Below the pieces are notes generated by a model, which did no database searches, was not told where the DNA came from, and saw nothing but the letters and a program-made list of their open reading frames with translations. DNA of 64,000 bases from Trebouxia sp. TZW2008 (Eukaryota > Chlorophyta > Trebouxiophyceae > Trebouxiales > Trebouxiaceae): positions 98,710 to 162,709 of the forward strand of contig BDIU01000143.1 in assembly GCA_002118135.1 (NCBI GenBank). The letters run 5' to 3'. Each line of letters opens with the position of its first letter. The first letter of the stretch is position 1. Of the stretch, positions 34,378 through 45,700 are shown piece by piece. The translations under genes were made by a program, and so were the position numbers.

Positions 34378-36360
34378 CTACTGCTTCTGGTTCATGTAGC
34401 TGTACTGATTCCAGAGCGCCTGTGCTCCATCTTGCTGATAGTCAAAGTTGTACTGTCCATCACTGTAGCTCCTGCAGCAGATGAATTGTGAGTTTACCAG
34501 GAGCAAGTCATAGGCCTGCCCTGTTGTGCTATTGTTGCTGGTGCACATGTGTTAAGCAGAAATCTAGATCAAGCTGTGATGTACTGTTTGTCCAGACTAA
34601 GATGCCACAGCAAAGTCAACATCTGCTAGCTTGTGTGACCTTTGGGTCAATTGTGGTAAGACTGCACTTAGGCTAGTTGCCTTTGACACTGATGCAGCAC
34701 ATCGCTGCACATTGACAAGACTAAGATGGTAGCACTTACCAGGCGTAAACTTGCCATACCAGGGTCCCAGCATAGTCATTCTCATTAGCCCACTCATATA
34801 TGTTGGCCAGGAAGGAGCTGCGGCTGCTCACATACCCAGTCTTCATGCCAGACTCCTCCATGATGATTGGCTTGCCAGCCGAGTGTGCAATGTTAGCCCT
34901 GTCAGCAATGACGTTGGCACGCACCCACTCATAGTCTGATGCAGGGATGCCCCAGTTGTCTGCAGTCAACACAGCCAACTTGAAATGCTGCTGCGACTGT
35001 TATCCTGCAGCTGACACAGGATGGATCTAGTGCTGGACTTACCTGGATATACATGTACTGTTGCAAAGTCAATGTGAGGAAGGTGAATGTTCCCGACAAA
35101 GTCAACACCTGCATACAAGGGAAGTCAGCAACATTGAATGTATGTTGGCGTTGTTGCCACTGTGCTATCATCGGGGGAACAGAACTGCAAACAGGTACTT
35201 GTTACGATCAGCATGTGCACCTTTGAAGCCACCGTTGATCCAGTTGGCATAATTGCATGATGTGCTACCATCTGCCCTGTACCCCTCCTCACCAGTACTG
35301 ATGAGGTGGTTGGAGTCAATGCCTTTCAGCCAGCCAGACATTTCGTCCAGCCAATCACGAACAAGCTTGCCAGGTGGCAGGCCCTTCTTTTTCTCATACA
35401 TGTCAGTGGTGTGGGGCTCATTGAGCAGCTCCCAGGACAGAATTGTAGTATCATCCTTGTAGGTGGTGCCAGTGAAAGTATTCTGGCGGTGGACCAGGTT
35501 GCTGACATACTTCTGGTAGTACTGCTTGGCTTGGCTGTTGGTGTAGAAGAGCTCTCTAGGTTGACCAGTTCCCATGATCTGATCAACGTACCACTGGATG
35601 CCGCCAAACTGTGGCTCAAAGTTGCCAAGGGTGACAATGACCTTAATGGCTTGCTTGCGTGCCTCCAACAGGATGAGGTCAATCCGTTTCAGACCTTGTT
35701 CACGATACTGTCCTGTATCAGCACACACAGGATCTCTACAAGCTGTTCCATTAGCAGATTAAGCCAATCTTGCAGAGTTGCTTTTGAGCGCGAAGGGAGA
35801 TTGTGCTTACCAATGGTAGGCTGAATGGGATTTGGTGTGGGAGATACACTGCCTCCACCACCACCATATCCATTGACAAAGCCCCAGAAGCGGACAACTT
35901 TGACGCCATTGGCAGACTGTACCTTGAAAAACGTCTGCACCTGATCGTCTGAGACAACATCAGTGCTGCCAAGGTAAAAGGCATTAGTTCCAGCAAAGTA
36001 GAACTTTTTGCCATCCAAGGTCAGGTGAGTCTCATGAGTGGTGACGAAGCCAGAGGATTGATCAAGCAATTCTCTGGCAGCTGATAGAGGTGATGTAAAT
36101 GACAGGAGCACAGCTAGAGAAACCTGTGCAAGCAGTTCACAAAATGAGCGCCTTAGGCAATGTCAGCGTGTAGCAAGAAACAGCAGTCATGTATGTAATG
36201 CGCAGCCGTAAGCGGTTGCTTGGAGTTGCCTGCTGAGCAGGTTCGGAGACTTTATTCTGGTCGGCGTGAAGTACGATGCCATCGATGGTGGTGGTGGTGG
36301 TCTGAAGTCGACAAAAGAACACAAGGCCAATACCAGCCACATTTGCAGTAAAGCAGCCAT
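34378..36360 (-). CDS. Secreted GH5 endo-1,4-beta-mannanase
   Basis: Hydrolyses beta-1,4-mannan or glucomannan, outside the cell or in the wall. The first exon (MAALLQMWL) joins VSLAVLLSFTSPLSAARELL across an intron and gives a good signal peptide; the ATG is at 36360-36358. The TIM barrel follows: FYFAGTNAFYLGSTDVVSDD, VKVVRFWGFVNGYG, IKVIVTLGNFEPQFGGIQWY. The acid/base Glu lies in SWELLNEPHTT (about 35430). HIDFATVHVYP follows at about 35070, and the nucleophile Glu is in PIIMEESGMKTGY (about 34855). The last exon ends WNQYSYMNQKQ, stop at 34380-34378. The order and spacing match plant and fungal GH5_7 mannanases. Green algae can carry mannan-type walls, so wall remodelling is plausible; feeding on external mannan is the alternative. 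Confidence 0.92.
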
Positions 36361-37180
36361 AGATCTGTTGCCTGCAATTGTCAGTTCGACGTCAGACACA
36401 GCCTTGTGTTGACGCTTGCGAATATAATACGCCAAGTACACAAGCTACGCATAACGAGCTGTTACCTTCTCAAGGAAGTGGCTCAGCAGGATCTGCGGTG
36501 TCCTCAAAGCAGCGTCGCACCGGGCCTTCCCACGACGTTGCCAGACAGCTTTTGGACGGTGTGATCACAAGCAACGGAGGCAGGTCAGAGGCTGAGAAGC
36601 GGGACAAACTACAGTGACCGCAGCACTGCAGGTTGGTGTCTCAAGAGTGCAAGGAGCGCGGAAGCTAGGGCGAAGGACGCACGCAGCGCTCGCTGAAGTG
36701 TTTCGAGGGTCAAATCCCTCCCGGATCGTCTCCTACGATTGAGTAATAAACTTAAAAGCCGACCGCAGACCAACTGTCCTTCTTCTTCTCGCTCTCTCTG
36801 TTGTCTGTGCTGCAGCCTCTAGATAAAGCATAGCCCTGTATCAAGCGAAGCGGCCAGCATGTGATTTGCTTACAGCTGTCAGCAAGCATCTGAGCAGCAC
36901 CTTTGCAAGAATTGGACGTTGATTTGCCTTGTCTGTTCGAATTTCATTGTGGCAGGCACTGGCCTCAACAGCCGTTGAGCAATCACTGCTCCAAAGCATC
37001 CATGTTGATATCTTACTAGCCTCATGCGTTAGCAACGAACAGGCATGGACCAGTGGCCATGGAAGGCTGGAAACAGGCTTAGCTCAGATATTGGCAGCCA
37101 AAATTGCATGAAACAGCCATTGCAACAGCAACAATGGTTCACAATCTTGCATGATCCCTACTAATGCTTGTGCAGTAATT
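36361..37180. other. Intergenic: mannanase promoter side and ArgC 3' UTR
   Basis: About 36440-36760 is CpG-rich and probably holds the mannanase promoter. A minus-strand TGTAA at 36874-36870, about 300 bases past the ArgC stop, may be its poly(A) signal. The stretch at 36700-36730 resembles a tRNA T-arm but was rejected. Confidence 0.4.
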
Positions 37181-40100
37181 TCAAGGAAACATGGCCTGCT
37201 GCATAAGAGCTGTGCCTTCAGGCTGTCCCATCATGATGTTCAAATTTTGAAGTGCCTGCCCAGCAGCACCCTTCACCAAGTTGTCAAGGACTGCAACAGC
37301 TATTTCGAAGTTGAGTACTCTGAACATGCAAGCAGTCATCACAGTGGCTGTGCTGGCAACCAGTCATGTACAAGGCCATTGCTGCGGTCACAATGCAGCA
37401 GTTGTGACAAACACATAGGGAAATTGCAATGCATGTTCAGCTGCGTTGAGATGCCAACAATGCACAAGGCCACGGCATTGCTCACAGTGCGGCAGCTGAT
37501 GCTGATCAGCATAATGCAGTGCTGAGCAAAGAAGCTGAGATGCAAGGCAGCATATTTTGCAAGTCACCCACCTTGTCACAACACAATCATTATTGACAAA
37601 CACAGTTTGAGCTGACCTGATTTCAGCCATCATTGTAGCACATTCAGGCAAGAAGCTGGCTTGCAAGTTGAGCTGATCGTACTGTCTTGTACCTGAAATA
37701 ATGATTGCTCTGCCTGGCAGCCTATCTGGGAAGACACCAATGTATGTGAAGTTAGACCCTCTGACATGCCGTGTGTGAGGAATCTGTCCAGCAGGTAGCA
37801 CATGCACAAAAGTCTCATCCGCATATTGCTCCTGTACATGCCACAACTGTTGTTGCAAAAGATGCAAAAGATCACATGAGCTATGCGCAAAGTATGCACG
37901 AGCATGGCATGCAAGCCTAAACCGCTTGCTATGACATGCACTTCTCCTGACAGGCCACTTCTTTGACAACTGTCTGGTGTTCTGTAGGCAGCGATGTTGC
38001 TCAAGTCCACAGTGTATGCACATTGCAAACCTAGTTTCACGTTTACGTCATTGAAGACCTTACAGCAACTGTGAACGGCAAAGCGTCACTTATAGCCAAG
38101 CAATGCTTGCTCAAGCCAGGTCATACAACAAGAGACAGAGAAGGCTCTTTACCTCTAACTGCTGTCTGAGCTGCTGCACATCTGCACCACCTGCCATCTT
38201 GACGTAGCATGTGGACTGCATGCCGCGGGTCATGGGCATCAGGTGAGGAGTGAAGCTGATCAGCACGTCACTGCCGGCCGCCTCTGTCAAACCCTGCAAG
38301 AACAGATCATGCTTGTCACTTTGTCAGCAGCATGCAGTGGCAGTGCTTCACAATTTGCCCAGCAATGTGCATCCCAAACAGGCAACAACCAGTCACCTGA
38401 CCTGCATGCATTGATATGTGTCATCACAAAAGCAGAAAGCTGTCTGGAGACATGAGGACCACTGTTGCTCGGTTCTTGTGAACACCTTTCGAAGCAATCA
38501 AACACTTGAAGCTGGAATGCACAGTGGTTTCTCACTTGTCAGCTCAATCTTGGTGGGCAACAGCGTCCTTGCACTGGCGGAGGTACGATCTGGTGAAGAC
38601 CCCGCAGACAACCACCAAGCACTGTGCGCATTGCAGCACATTATGCAACAGCAAGGTTGCAAATGCCCTGCATGCATAGTCCAACACAGGTCCTGTTGTG
38701 TGCAAGACCTTTGTGTGCTGTGTCTGTGACACGCAGTGTTTGAGTGTGATAATTTTGTGCTGCTGCGCCATGTTCTGGCTGCGGCAACTGTGGCTGTTGC
38801 AGAGTGGCTTGCCTGCTCAATTTCAGGCATGTGCCTGTGTTTGGTGACACCATAGCTGTTGATCCCTTCAGCAATCTCTGTGTACAGCAGGTTCTGCTTG
38901 GCACTCCTGCCAGCACCACTCACTCCTGACTTGGCATCTATGATGATGTCCTCCTTCTCTATCAGGCCAGCCTACACAAACTCAACTACAGAAGTCATGA
39001 ATGGCAGATGTCTTTTGTCTGTGATGTGACGTTGTTGATGACTCGGCTCTGGCAAGCATTGCACACCAACTGACAATGCTTCAAAGGTATCCTGTATGAT
39101 GTGCGGCAACGTCTGCATCATGCAATGCAATCACAACGATCACATGCCAATTCCAATCCGCATATTGTTCAGCACAGCAAGCATGGCTGCTATCCTACAC
39201 CGTGGACCAAAGGCTGGCCAAAATTAGCATCAGATCAACAGCAGAGCACATGTCTGCATGGTGCGCGACTGCAATGCAAGCGTGGATAGCCCACCTTGAG
39301 CAATGGCACCAGTGGCAGCTGCACAGAGGTAGGATAGCAGCCAGGGTTTGCTACCAGGCGGGCTGACTTGACTTCTTCCCTGTGCAGCTCTGTCAGGCCG
39401 TACACAGCCTCCTTCTGCAATTCTTTGGCCTTATGCTCTCCTCCGTACCTGAGCTTCATGCAACAAATCGTTGACCATGCATGGCTACCAAACATGCATG
39501 CGTCAAACACTGCTGACACTGAGTTCGAGCTGTTTTTCAGGTGCAGCACCAACAGGAACACAATACTCTGACAGATGAGGAGAATGTTTTTTGACTATGA
39601 TGATACCGATGGAGAAAGGCAGGTACTTGCTTGCACAGACTCGCACAATGTGCTGAATGCAACATTTTACGACAGAGGCACTTATGACGACTTAACACTT
39701 GCAACTTATGGTGACTTATGCCTTGCTATGCCTTGCAATGACTTATGAAAGTGCATATTTATTCTGGCATTTGTGCAATGCATGCTCGGGCGTCAATAAA
39801 TGTCTGAACACATGATCATTTGGGCTAGCCCACTGTGCCACAATCATGGCACTTTATTGCAGCATCTGTAAGGAAACACATACCATTCTGCATATGTGTC
39901 CACATTCTTCAGTCGGAAGTCAGCTGACAGATCCACAATTTTGATATGCTTGGGAAGCTGCGCCAAGGTTTCCTGAGTTGTTGCATGAGGAAGACAGCAG
40001 AATGCTGCATCCACTTGATCCCAATTGACGTCAGCAATTTTCACCAAAGTTGGCACATCTGTTGCTGTGCGCAAATGTGGGTAAACCTCAGAAAAAGCCT

Positions 40101-40436
40101 GCACAGCCAACCACTCCTCTGATGCTGGGATGGCAGCACAACAAGCTAGGGCCATGTCCTTCAGCGGGATGAGCCGAGCCTAGTCGAGATGCCCACGTCG
40201 GAAGCTCAGTGCAACTATTCGACGAGATCATTTACCTTGCCGGCTTGTGACTCCCCTGTCAAGACAGTAGCAGCGAAAGTTGGGTGCAAGGCCATTAGTC
40301 TGATGACCTCTTCACCGGTATAGCCGCTTGCACCAAGAACGGCGATGCGTGACCTGTCCGTTCCATTTGCTTGTCCTATGCTCGGTTGGGGCTTCTGCAT
40401 CGTTGCAAAAATTGGACCCAGTGGATCAGCTTGCAT
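37181..40436 (-). CDS. argC: N-acetyl-gamma-glutamyl-phosphate reductase (arginine synthesis)
   Basis: Reduces N-acetylglutamyl phosphate to the semialdehyde with NADPH, the third step of arginine synthesis, in plastids of plants and algae. The NADP fold starts at [20 protein letters not shown] (about 40345). Then come [12 protein letters not shown] (about 40000) and [11 protein letters not shown] (about 39925). The catalytic Cys is in [14 protein letters not shown] (about 39340). [12 protein letters not shown] (about 38920), [10 protein letters not shown] (about 38840), [13 protein letters not shown] (about 38250) and [19 protein letters not shown] (about 37795) follow. The end is [16 protein letters not shown] to MQQAMFP, stop at 37183-37181. 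All key motifs are present. The start is uncertain: ATGs at 40436 and 40400 both fit, and the frame stays open further upstream without another ATG. A plastid transit peptide may lie in an unseen upstream exon. It diverges from the eIF4A-like gene. Confidence 0.94.
39680..39748. repeat. Short ACTTATG-type direct repeats in an ArgC intron
   Basis: The heptamer ACTTATG occurs four times within about 70 bases, with CCTTGC-type spacers. It probably reflects local slippage. Confidence 0.6.
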
Positions 40437-40878
40437 GCAGGTTGCCGTGAGGCAGCAGCGCGCAAGCCTTGGACGACAGACACTCAATCGCAAACAAAAT
40501 TGCACACGCGACCTACCGCAGGCGCAGAAACAGCTTTGCAGACCACTGGCCGGACGTTCTTGTTTTGCTTGGTTGATGAGCGAGCATAGCAAGCCGTTGT
40601 CTGCTGTGGGATGCTGTGTAGTTGCGCGCCCAGCATCGCGTATTGAATGCGCCTCAATGAACGACAGACTATGCAGCGGGATTGTTAGAGGATTCACAAC
40701 TGAAGGCAAGTTTGCAACGCTCTCAACCGAACTTGCCTTGCGCTCAAGCTTGCCAACAAAGATATCATGACTAAGGCCGAGCTGCGTTCAAAGTGTGAGC
40801 ACTGGTCTGAGCATGCATTTCTTGTCGTCTCCACGACGTACGCAAATTGCCGTGTTCGCGTGTAGCACGTACAAGTGA
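40437..40878. promoter_or_regulatory. Shared promoter region of argC and the eIF4A-like gene
   Basis: The two genes diverge here. The region is CpG-rich across about 40200-41200. It may also contain unseen 5' exons of either gene, since both starts are uncertain. Confidence 0.35.
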
Positions 40879-42168
40879 ATGCGGTTCCTCGATACCCAGC
40901 AGGTCTTTGCGACACAACCGCCAGAGATACTGGAGAGCTGACGCAGGATCAACACTTTCTCAGAGACAGAAGTGATGCCCGGCAGCTTGACTTTGCAATG
41001 AAGCATTGCAGACACTATTACGTAGCTGTCGCGTCTGAGGACTTGAAGTTGGTGCGTTGAGAGGTTCTCCATTGGCTGCTGAGACTTCGCCGTGAACCTG
41101 CGCGCTGCTGCAGAGCACGTTAGTTGACTTGCTATGCGCGCTGCAAGCTCGAGGGCCCTGCGCCCTCGCAATAGCGTGCAGGTCCGCAACGCTTGCTAGT
41201 GTCGAAATGCATCCTGGATAAACTGTCTGATATGCTCCTTGTATTTGACGCTTGCAGTGGAAGAGATGTCCTTGACAAGCTAGTGACAGGACTCTCACAG
41301 GTCAAAGATACTTCTATTGCTTATCTGGTGAGAAGGTATCTGCTGGATCAAGATCGGCCCTGAAATAGCAAACCTTCAGATTGCACTTACACGAACTTTC
41401 TTGCAAAATGAATTTGCTTCATATCTGCAGCACTCTGATCTAGATCAAGCACAAAGGAATGCCACTGTTGCAGCGTATTTGGCATGCGCCAACAGACAAG
41501 CACAAAATCCTACAAAAGGTATCATTGCATGTATTGTCAGCCAATGATGCTGAAGCAATGCACATGTCATGTCAGTACATGAAATCATGTGCCAGGTACA
41601 ACTGCTGAGGTCTTGGTGAGCACAGATGTCTGCCTGAACGCTCTTGAGGAAGAAGCACATGCTGCTCTGAAGCTGTCACTGCTAGTCAATTATGACCTAC
41701 CAGTGCGCAAGGTGCGAAGCGCAATGCAATACTTGCCTTCTTCGCCAAGTCTTCAGGCTTTTGCCACAGCAGTGGCTGATCTTGTGGCAAAGCACAGTGA
41801 ATTGGCTGTTCTGTTGATGACAAGTCACTGCAGCATCACATGCCAGAAGCTGCCTATCTCAAGTCAGGCAACCTTTGGGATACCTGTGTGCGTATGCACA
41901 CGAGAAGCCCATCAACACATCTTATGAATCTCGTCGCGATTGTGGATCATGCTGCATGTAGGATGTCTGGGCGAGACGTATACAAACAGTATGTGGAACT
42001 GATGACACAGAGGAAACAGGAGCAATTGCAGTGTATTTTGTCACTGCTGGGGAGATGCCACACTTGAAAGCAGTTGAAGGTTTCTTGGCACCTGCTGATC
42101 TGGAAAGCATGCCAGTGCATGTTGTAGACATTTTGATGCAGACAAGACAAGCAATTGCCAATAGCTAA
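40879..42168 (+). CDS. eIF4A-like protein reduced to a C-terminal helicase (RecA2) domain
   Basis: Exons ending at 41055 and spanning 41200-41327, 41431-41518, 41596-41711 and 41962-42168 join in phase. They align by eye with the second RecA domain of eIF4A-type DEAD-box helicases. CRHYYVAVASEDLKL matches the domain start, LLVFDACSGRDVLDKL motif IV, and SIAYLHSDLDQAQRNATVAA the SSMHGD region. VLVSTDVCLNALEE plus LLVNYDLPVRK matches motif V, and AIAVYFVTAGEMPHLKAVEG with DLESMPVHVVDIL matches the conserved tail. Motif VI (HRIGRxGR) is degenerate: RRIQTVCG. No Walker A or DEAD motif is seen upstream, where argC diverges. It should not be an active helicase; a regulatory or scaffold role is inference. 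The start is unresolved: ATG 40879 needs a 44-base intron (40903-40946), otherwise the first in-frame ATG is at 40998. Confidence 0.72.
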
Positions 42169-42728
42169 TTTGCAGGGATGAGATGTGCTTGAGCACAAGT
42201 ACAGGTTTGACAATTCATATGTCAAGTTGCACCTGTTGCCTCGACAGATCTTGGGCCATGCAGAGCAAGTCGCTTGAAGTATGTGACCTAACAACAGGAA
42301 AGATGTCAATGTTGAAAGCAGCACACAATCGCACTTCCAGCATGCTGGCAAGCTTGTACATATAAGCTCACTGCAGACCCTTCAAACAGGTGTGTGGCAC
42401 AGCTGCAACCAGGGTTTGCAGCCCTATGACCGACCTGATACATGCAACCACACTCATACGTACCAGCAATATGTACACAAGCGCAACAGGTACAAGGTTT
42501 GCATGACTGAGCTGATTGCTTGCACTGACATCACCATGCCTGACAGAAAGACAACATCGTGTCATCAGGTGGCTACTGGTTGAAAGCGGCGGGTTTGCAC
42601 ATGCTCATATGAGGGTAATTACTCTGAAAGTCATGAAAGCCATGGTCCACGTGGTCATCAATCAGCAGAATCAGATCATTGTGTGAATATTCTGGAGATG
42701 TTTAGTTGCTCAGCAAGAGATGACCGCC
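42169..42728. other. Intergenic between two converging genes
   Basis: It holds the 3' UTRs of the eIF4A-like gene (+) and the RUNKEL-like gene (-). No further gene is seen. Confidence 0.4.
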
Positions 42729-45700
42729 TCACTGGGCACCAAGGGAGGCAAGATGTTGCAAAGCCTCCCTGGCTGATTGCCCCAACAAGGAGGTGCTATC
42801 CTGACCCTGTGACAACTGCTGCACAGCCCGCTTGAGCTGCAGCAAATCACCTGCAAATGCAGACTTGGTGGTTTCAGCTTGGCTTCTAAGCTATGCAGAA
42901 AAGCCAGAGCAAAACAATTTTGTGTGAAGGCTGGTTCAGTCAGGCTGCTTGCATCAAAGACTTGTCAAGGATGTTCCAAGGAACACTGCAGACCATGAAT
43001 TGAAAATTGCAGTGCAAGCGGCAACAACAATGCCTGCTCAGCAACATTGTGGGAGTTCCTCTTAGTGCTGCATGTTACAAGCTGGGCAACATTCTGGTGC
43101 AATCGTACGACAGTCAACATGCAGCGCTGACGATTATGTTTCCCAGTATGTAGCTGATGCCTACTGCTGAAGCTGATGCCTGATTGTTGCAATGCTGTGT
43201 ACATGAGGGTCAGCGTACAGCAAATGCACTAACAGCAACCAGACCTTGACATTAGGAAAGGCAGGCTGTGCTTGATGGGCCGAATGCAGCAGTCACAAAG
43301 AGCTGATGCAGGCTTGTGCGAGCTGTAGCTCAATGTGACTGCAGCGTGCATTTGCCTGCCATATGTAGTGGCAGTGTGCATTACCTGCCATGATGCTGAC
43401 TGGCGGCTGGAAGCGGCACGCTGCAACCAGGCTCATAAGCAGGTGCTGCTGCCGCAGACTGTCCGCTTCCCCCTCATCTTGCAAAGTCGATGCATCCCCA
43501 ACAGTGCCAGATGTAGCTGGAGTAGCAGAAGCTTCAGATTCCTGCTGACTTGCTGCAGCCCCCTGATCAGTTGGTTGCAATGCATCTGCCATCAGCAGCA
43601 GCCCATCTCCACTGATCATGCCAGCTGCTGCATCTTGTGGGAACATCTCTGTAAGAGTTGCCAGGCACTGTGCTGCAGTGCTTGCAACGCTGGGATCTGT
43701 GTGTGACGCCAGTTCTAGCAAAATGGGAATGGCAGGCAAGATCGCGTCTGTTGTGCCGGCCCCTGTGTGCAGATGCCGAATGTCATACTTACACAGTGCA
43801 TAGTGAATGTTCTAATCTGTATGTGCACACGGTATGACTATCTGGCGTCCTGCAGAATGTCCTTCATGTAAAGCAAGTCTCGGGCATGTGGCAGTGATTT
43901 GTGCAATAGCTAACATACGCTTCATGTGAGATCATCTTTCCTTGCAACGCCTTGATGCACTTTTCAGGCACTCTGTTCCGCATGACTGTGACAGCATGCG
44001 ATAATAGATATCTGCCTGTGGTGCAATGATCATGTTCATTTCAATAGATGAGTATCAAAGCATGTTCCAAAAGAGACAGCTGTATGCAAGCAATGATCAC
44101 CTTCCATGTTGCGGTGCATTTCTTGCTGATCCTTATCCAGCAAGGCCCTGCACAGCTTGAGGACCGGCTCCAGAAAAGGCTCCACTGAGTTCTCATGTGA
44201 GTATGCCAATACAGCGCTGACCTACATCATGCCAGCATCAAGGCGTTTGAGGATTTGTTGCTGAGACAACATTCGGCAAACAGTTCTGTCAAGTTGCGTT
44301 TTAGTTTTGTTCAATTCAGCACAGCTGGACTTGGGAGACACAGTTGAGAGTGGCTTCAGTCTCAAATACAAAACAGGACAGGAGGAAGGCAGCGCAATTC
44401 ATCATGTATAAGCACCAGCTTTATTGTCTAACAAGCAAAGCAATCCTGTCTAATCTAACATCCCCATGACCTTGCATCACAAATAGGACCCAGCAGCGTG
44501 GCTCATTACCTTGTCGGCAACTTGCAAATCTGCCAGCTCCACAGATGTCAGGTCTGCATTTGCAATCAGCAGCCGGCACAACCGTATGTTGTGCACGTTG
44601 TTGTTGGAGTGCTCCAACAACAGAAACTCAAAGAAGCGTGGTATCAGCCCTGACCTGCAGCATGCAACATTTCCAGGGAATTACAAAACAATATTGCGAT
44701 ACAGCATGTCACGCCAGATGCTTGCGCACGTGTAGTGACCGTGACGCAGAAGATGTGAGACTTAGCATGTGCAGCTCTGAGTTGGGCTCTGCCTATGGGG
44801 AAGCAGGACCTTACAGTGCGTGCTGCAGCTGTGGGCAGTGCAGTGCTCAGCACTTGTAGCGTGACTTCTCTGGCATGAGAAAGCATCTCTGACAGTATAT
44901 TTTCCAGCATGTATGCATTTGAGTGAAAGAGTAGGCGACACAGCAAGTCAGCAATTTGTTGAGCATGATGTGCATCAAATGCTTCTGACTCCTTGCTGTG
45001 TTTGTGCCTGTCTGCAACAAAGGCTGACCTTTGTAGGTCGCGGGCCCAGGTGGGATGGGTGTCCAACAGTACCACCAGCAGCTTCAGAGCGTACAATGGC
45101 ATGGGGTCTTCTTCTTCCAGCACAGCAGGCACCAAGGGCAGTACAGCATCTGACACAACAGCCTTCAAGCTGTCCCTCTGACTCCTGCTGGCCTTCCCTG
45201 CGGCGCACTCAAACAACATCTGATACTGTCACAGCAATTTCTGACAAGACCTCATGACTTTCTGCAAGAAGCAGTCTGACATGCTGAGACCCTGCTCTTC
45301 ATGGTGTCTGAAGCACGTCGCCAGTCCCCCTACAGATCTGTGAGCAGTATGCTGATCATTTGTGCACTAGCTTAGCAATCAGCATGCACGGACTTGCTGA
45401 AGTGTGTACATCATTTGCAGAGTACTGCACCACCAGGCATGGAGACTCACTGCTGCTACAGAGGTGTCCAGGGCTGCTTGTGCTGCTCACGGTCAATACT
45501 GTGTATACAGCTTGCAAAAGAAGGTGATAAATGGCAAGCAGCTCACCAGCACCAGATCCCTGCTCCTGTTTGCTAGGTGCGCTGTACAAGTCAGTCTCCA
45601 GCAGGAAGTGCAGAATGACATCACAAAGCAGCTTGAGGCACAGAAAGCGGGTGTCCCTGGACTCCAGAGGCCGCCCCACAGCTGCTGCTAGTGCAGGCAG

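Noticed and set aside
36660..36750. A tRNA T-arm-like hairpin (GAGGGTCAAATCCCTC)
   Set aside because: The loop is one base short of the usual TTCAAAT loop. No matching acceptor stem, D-arm or anticodon arm could be drawn upstream.
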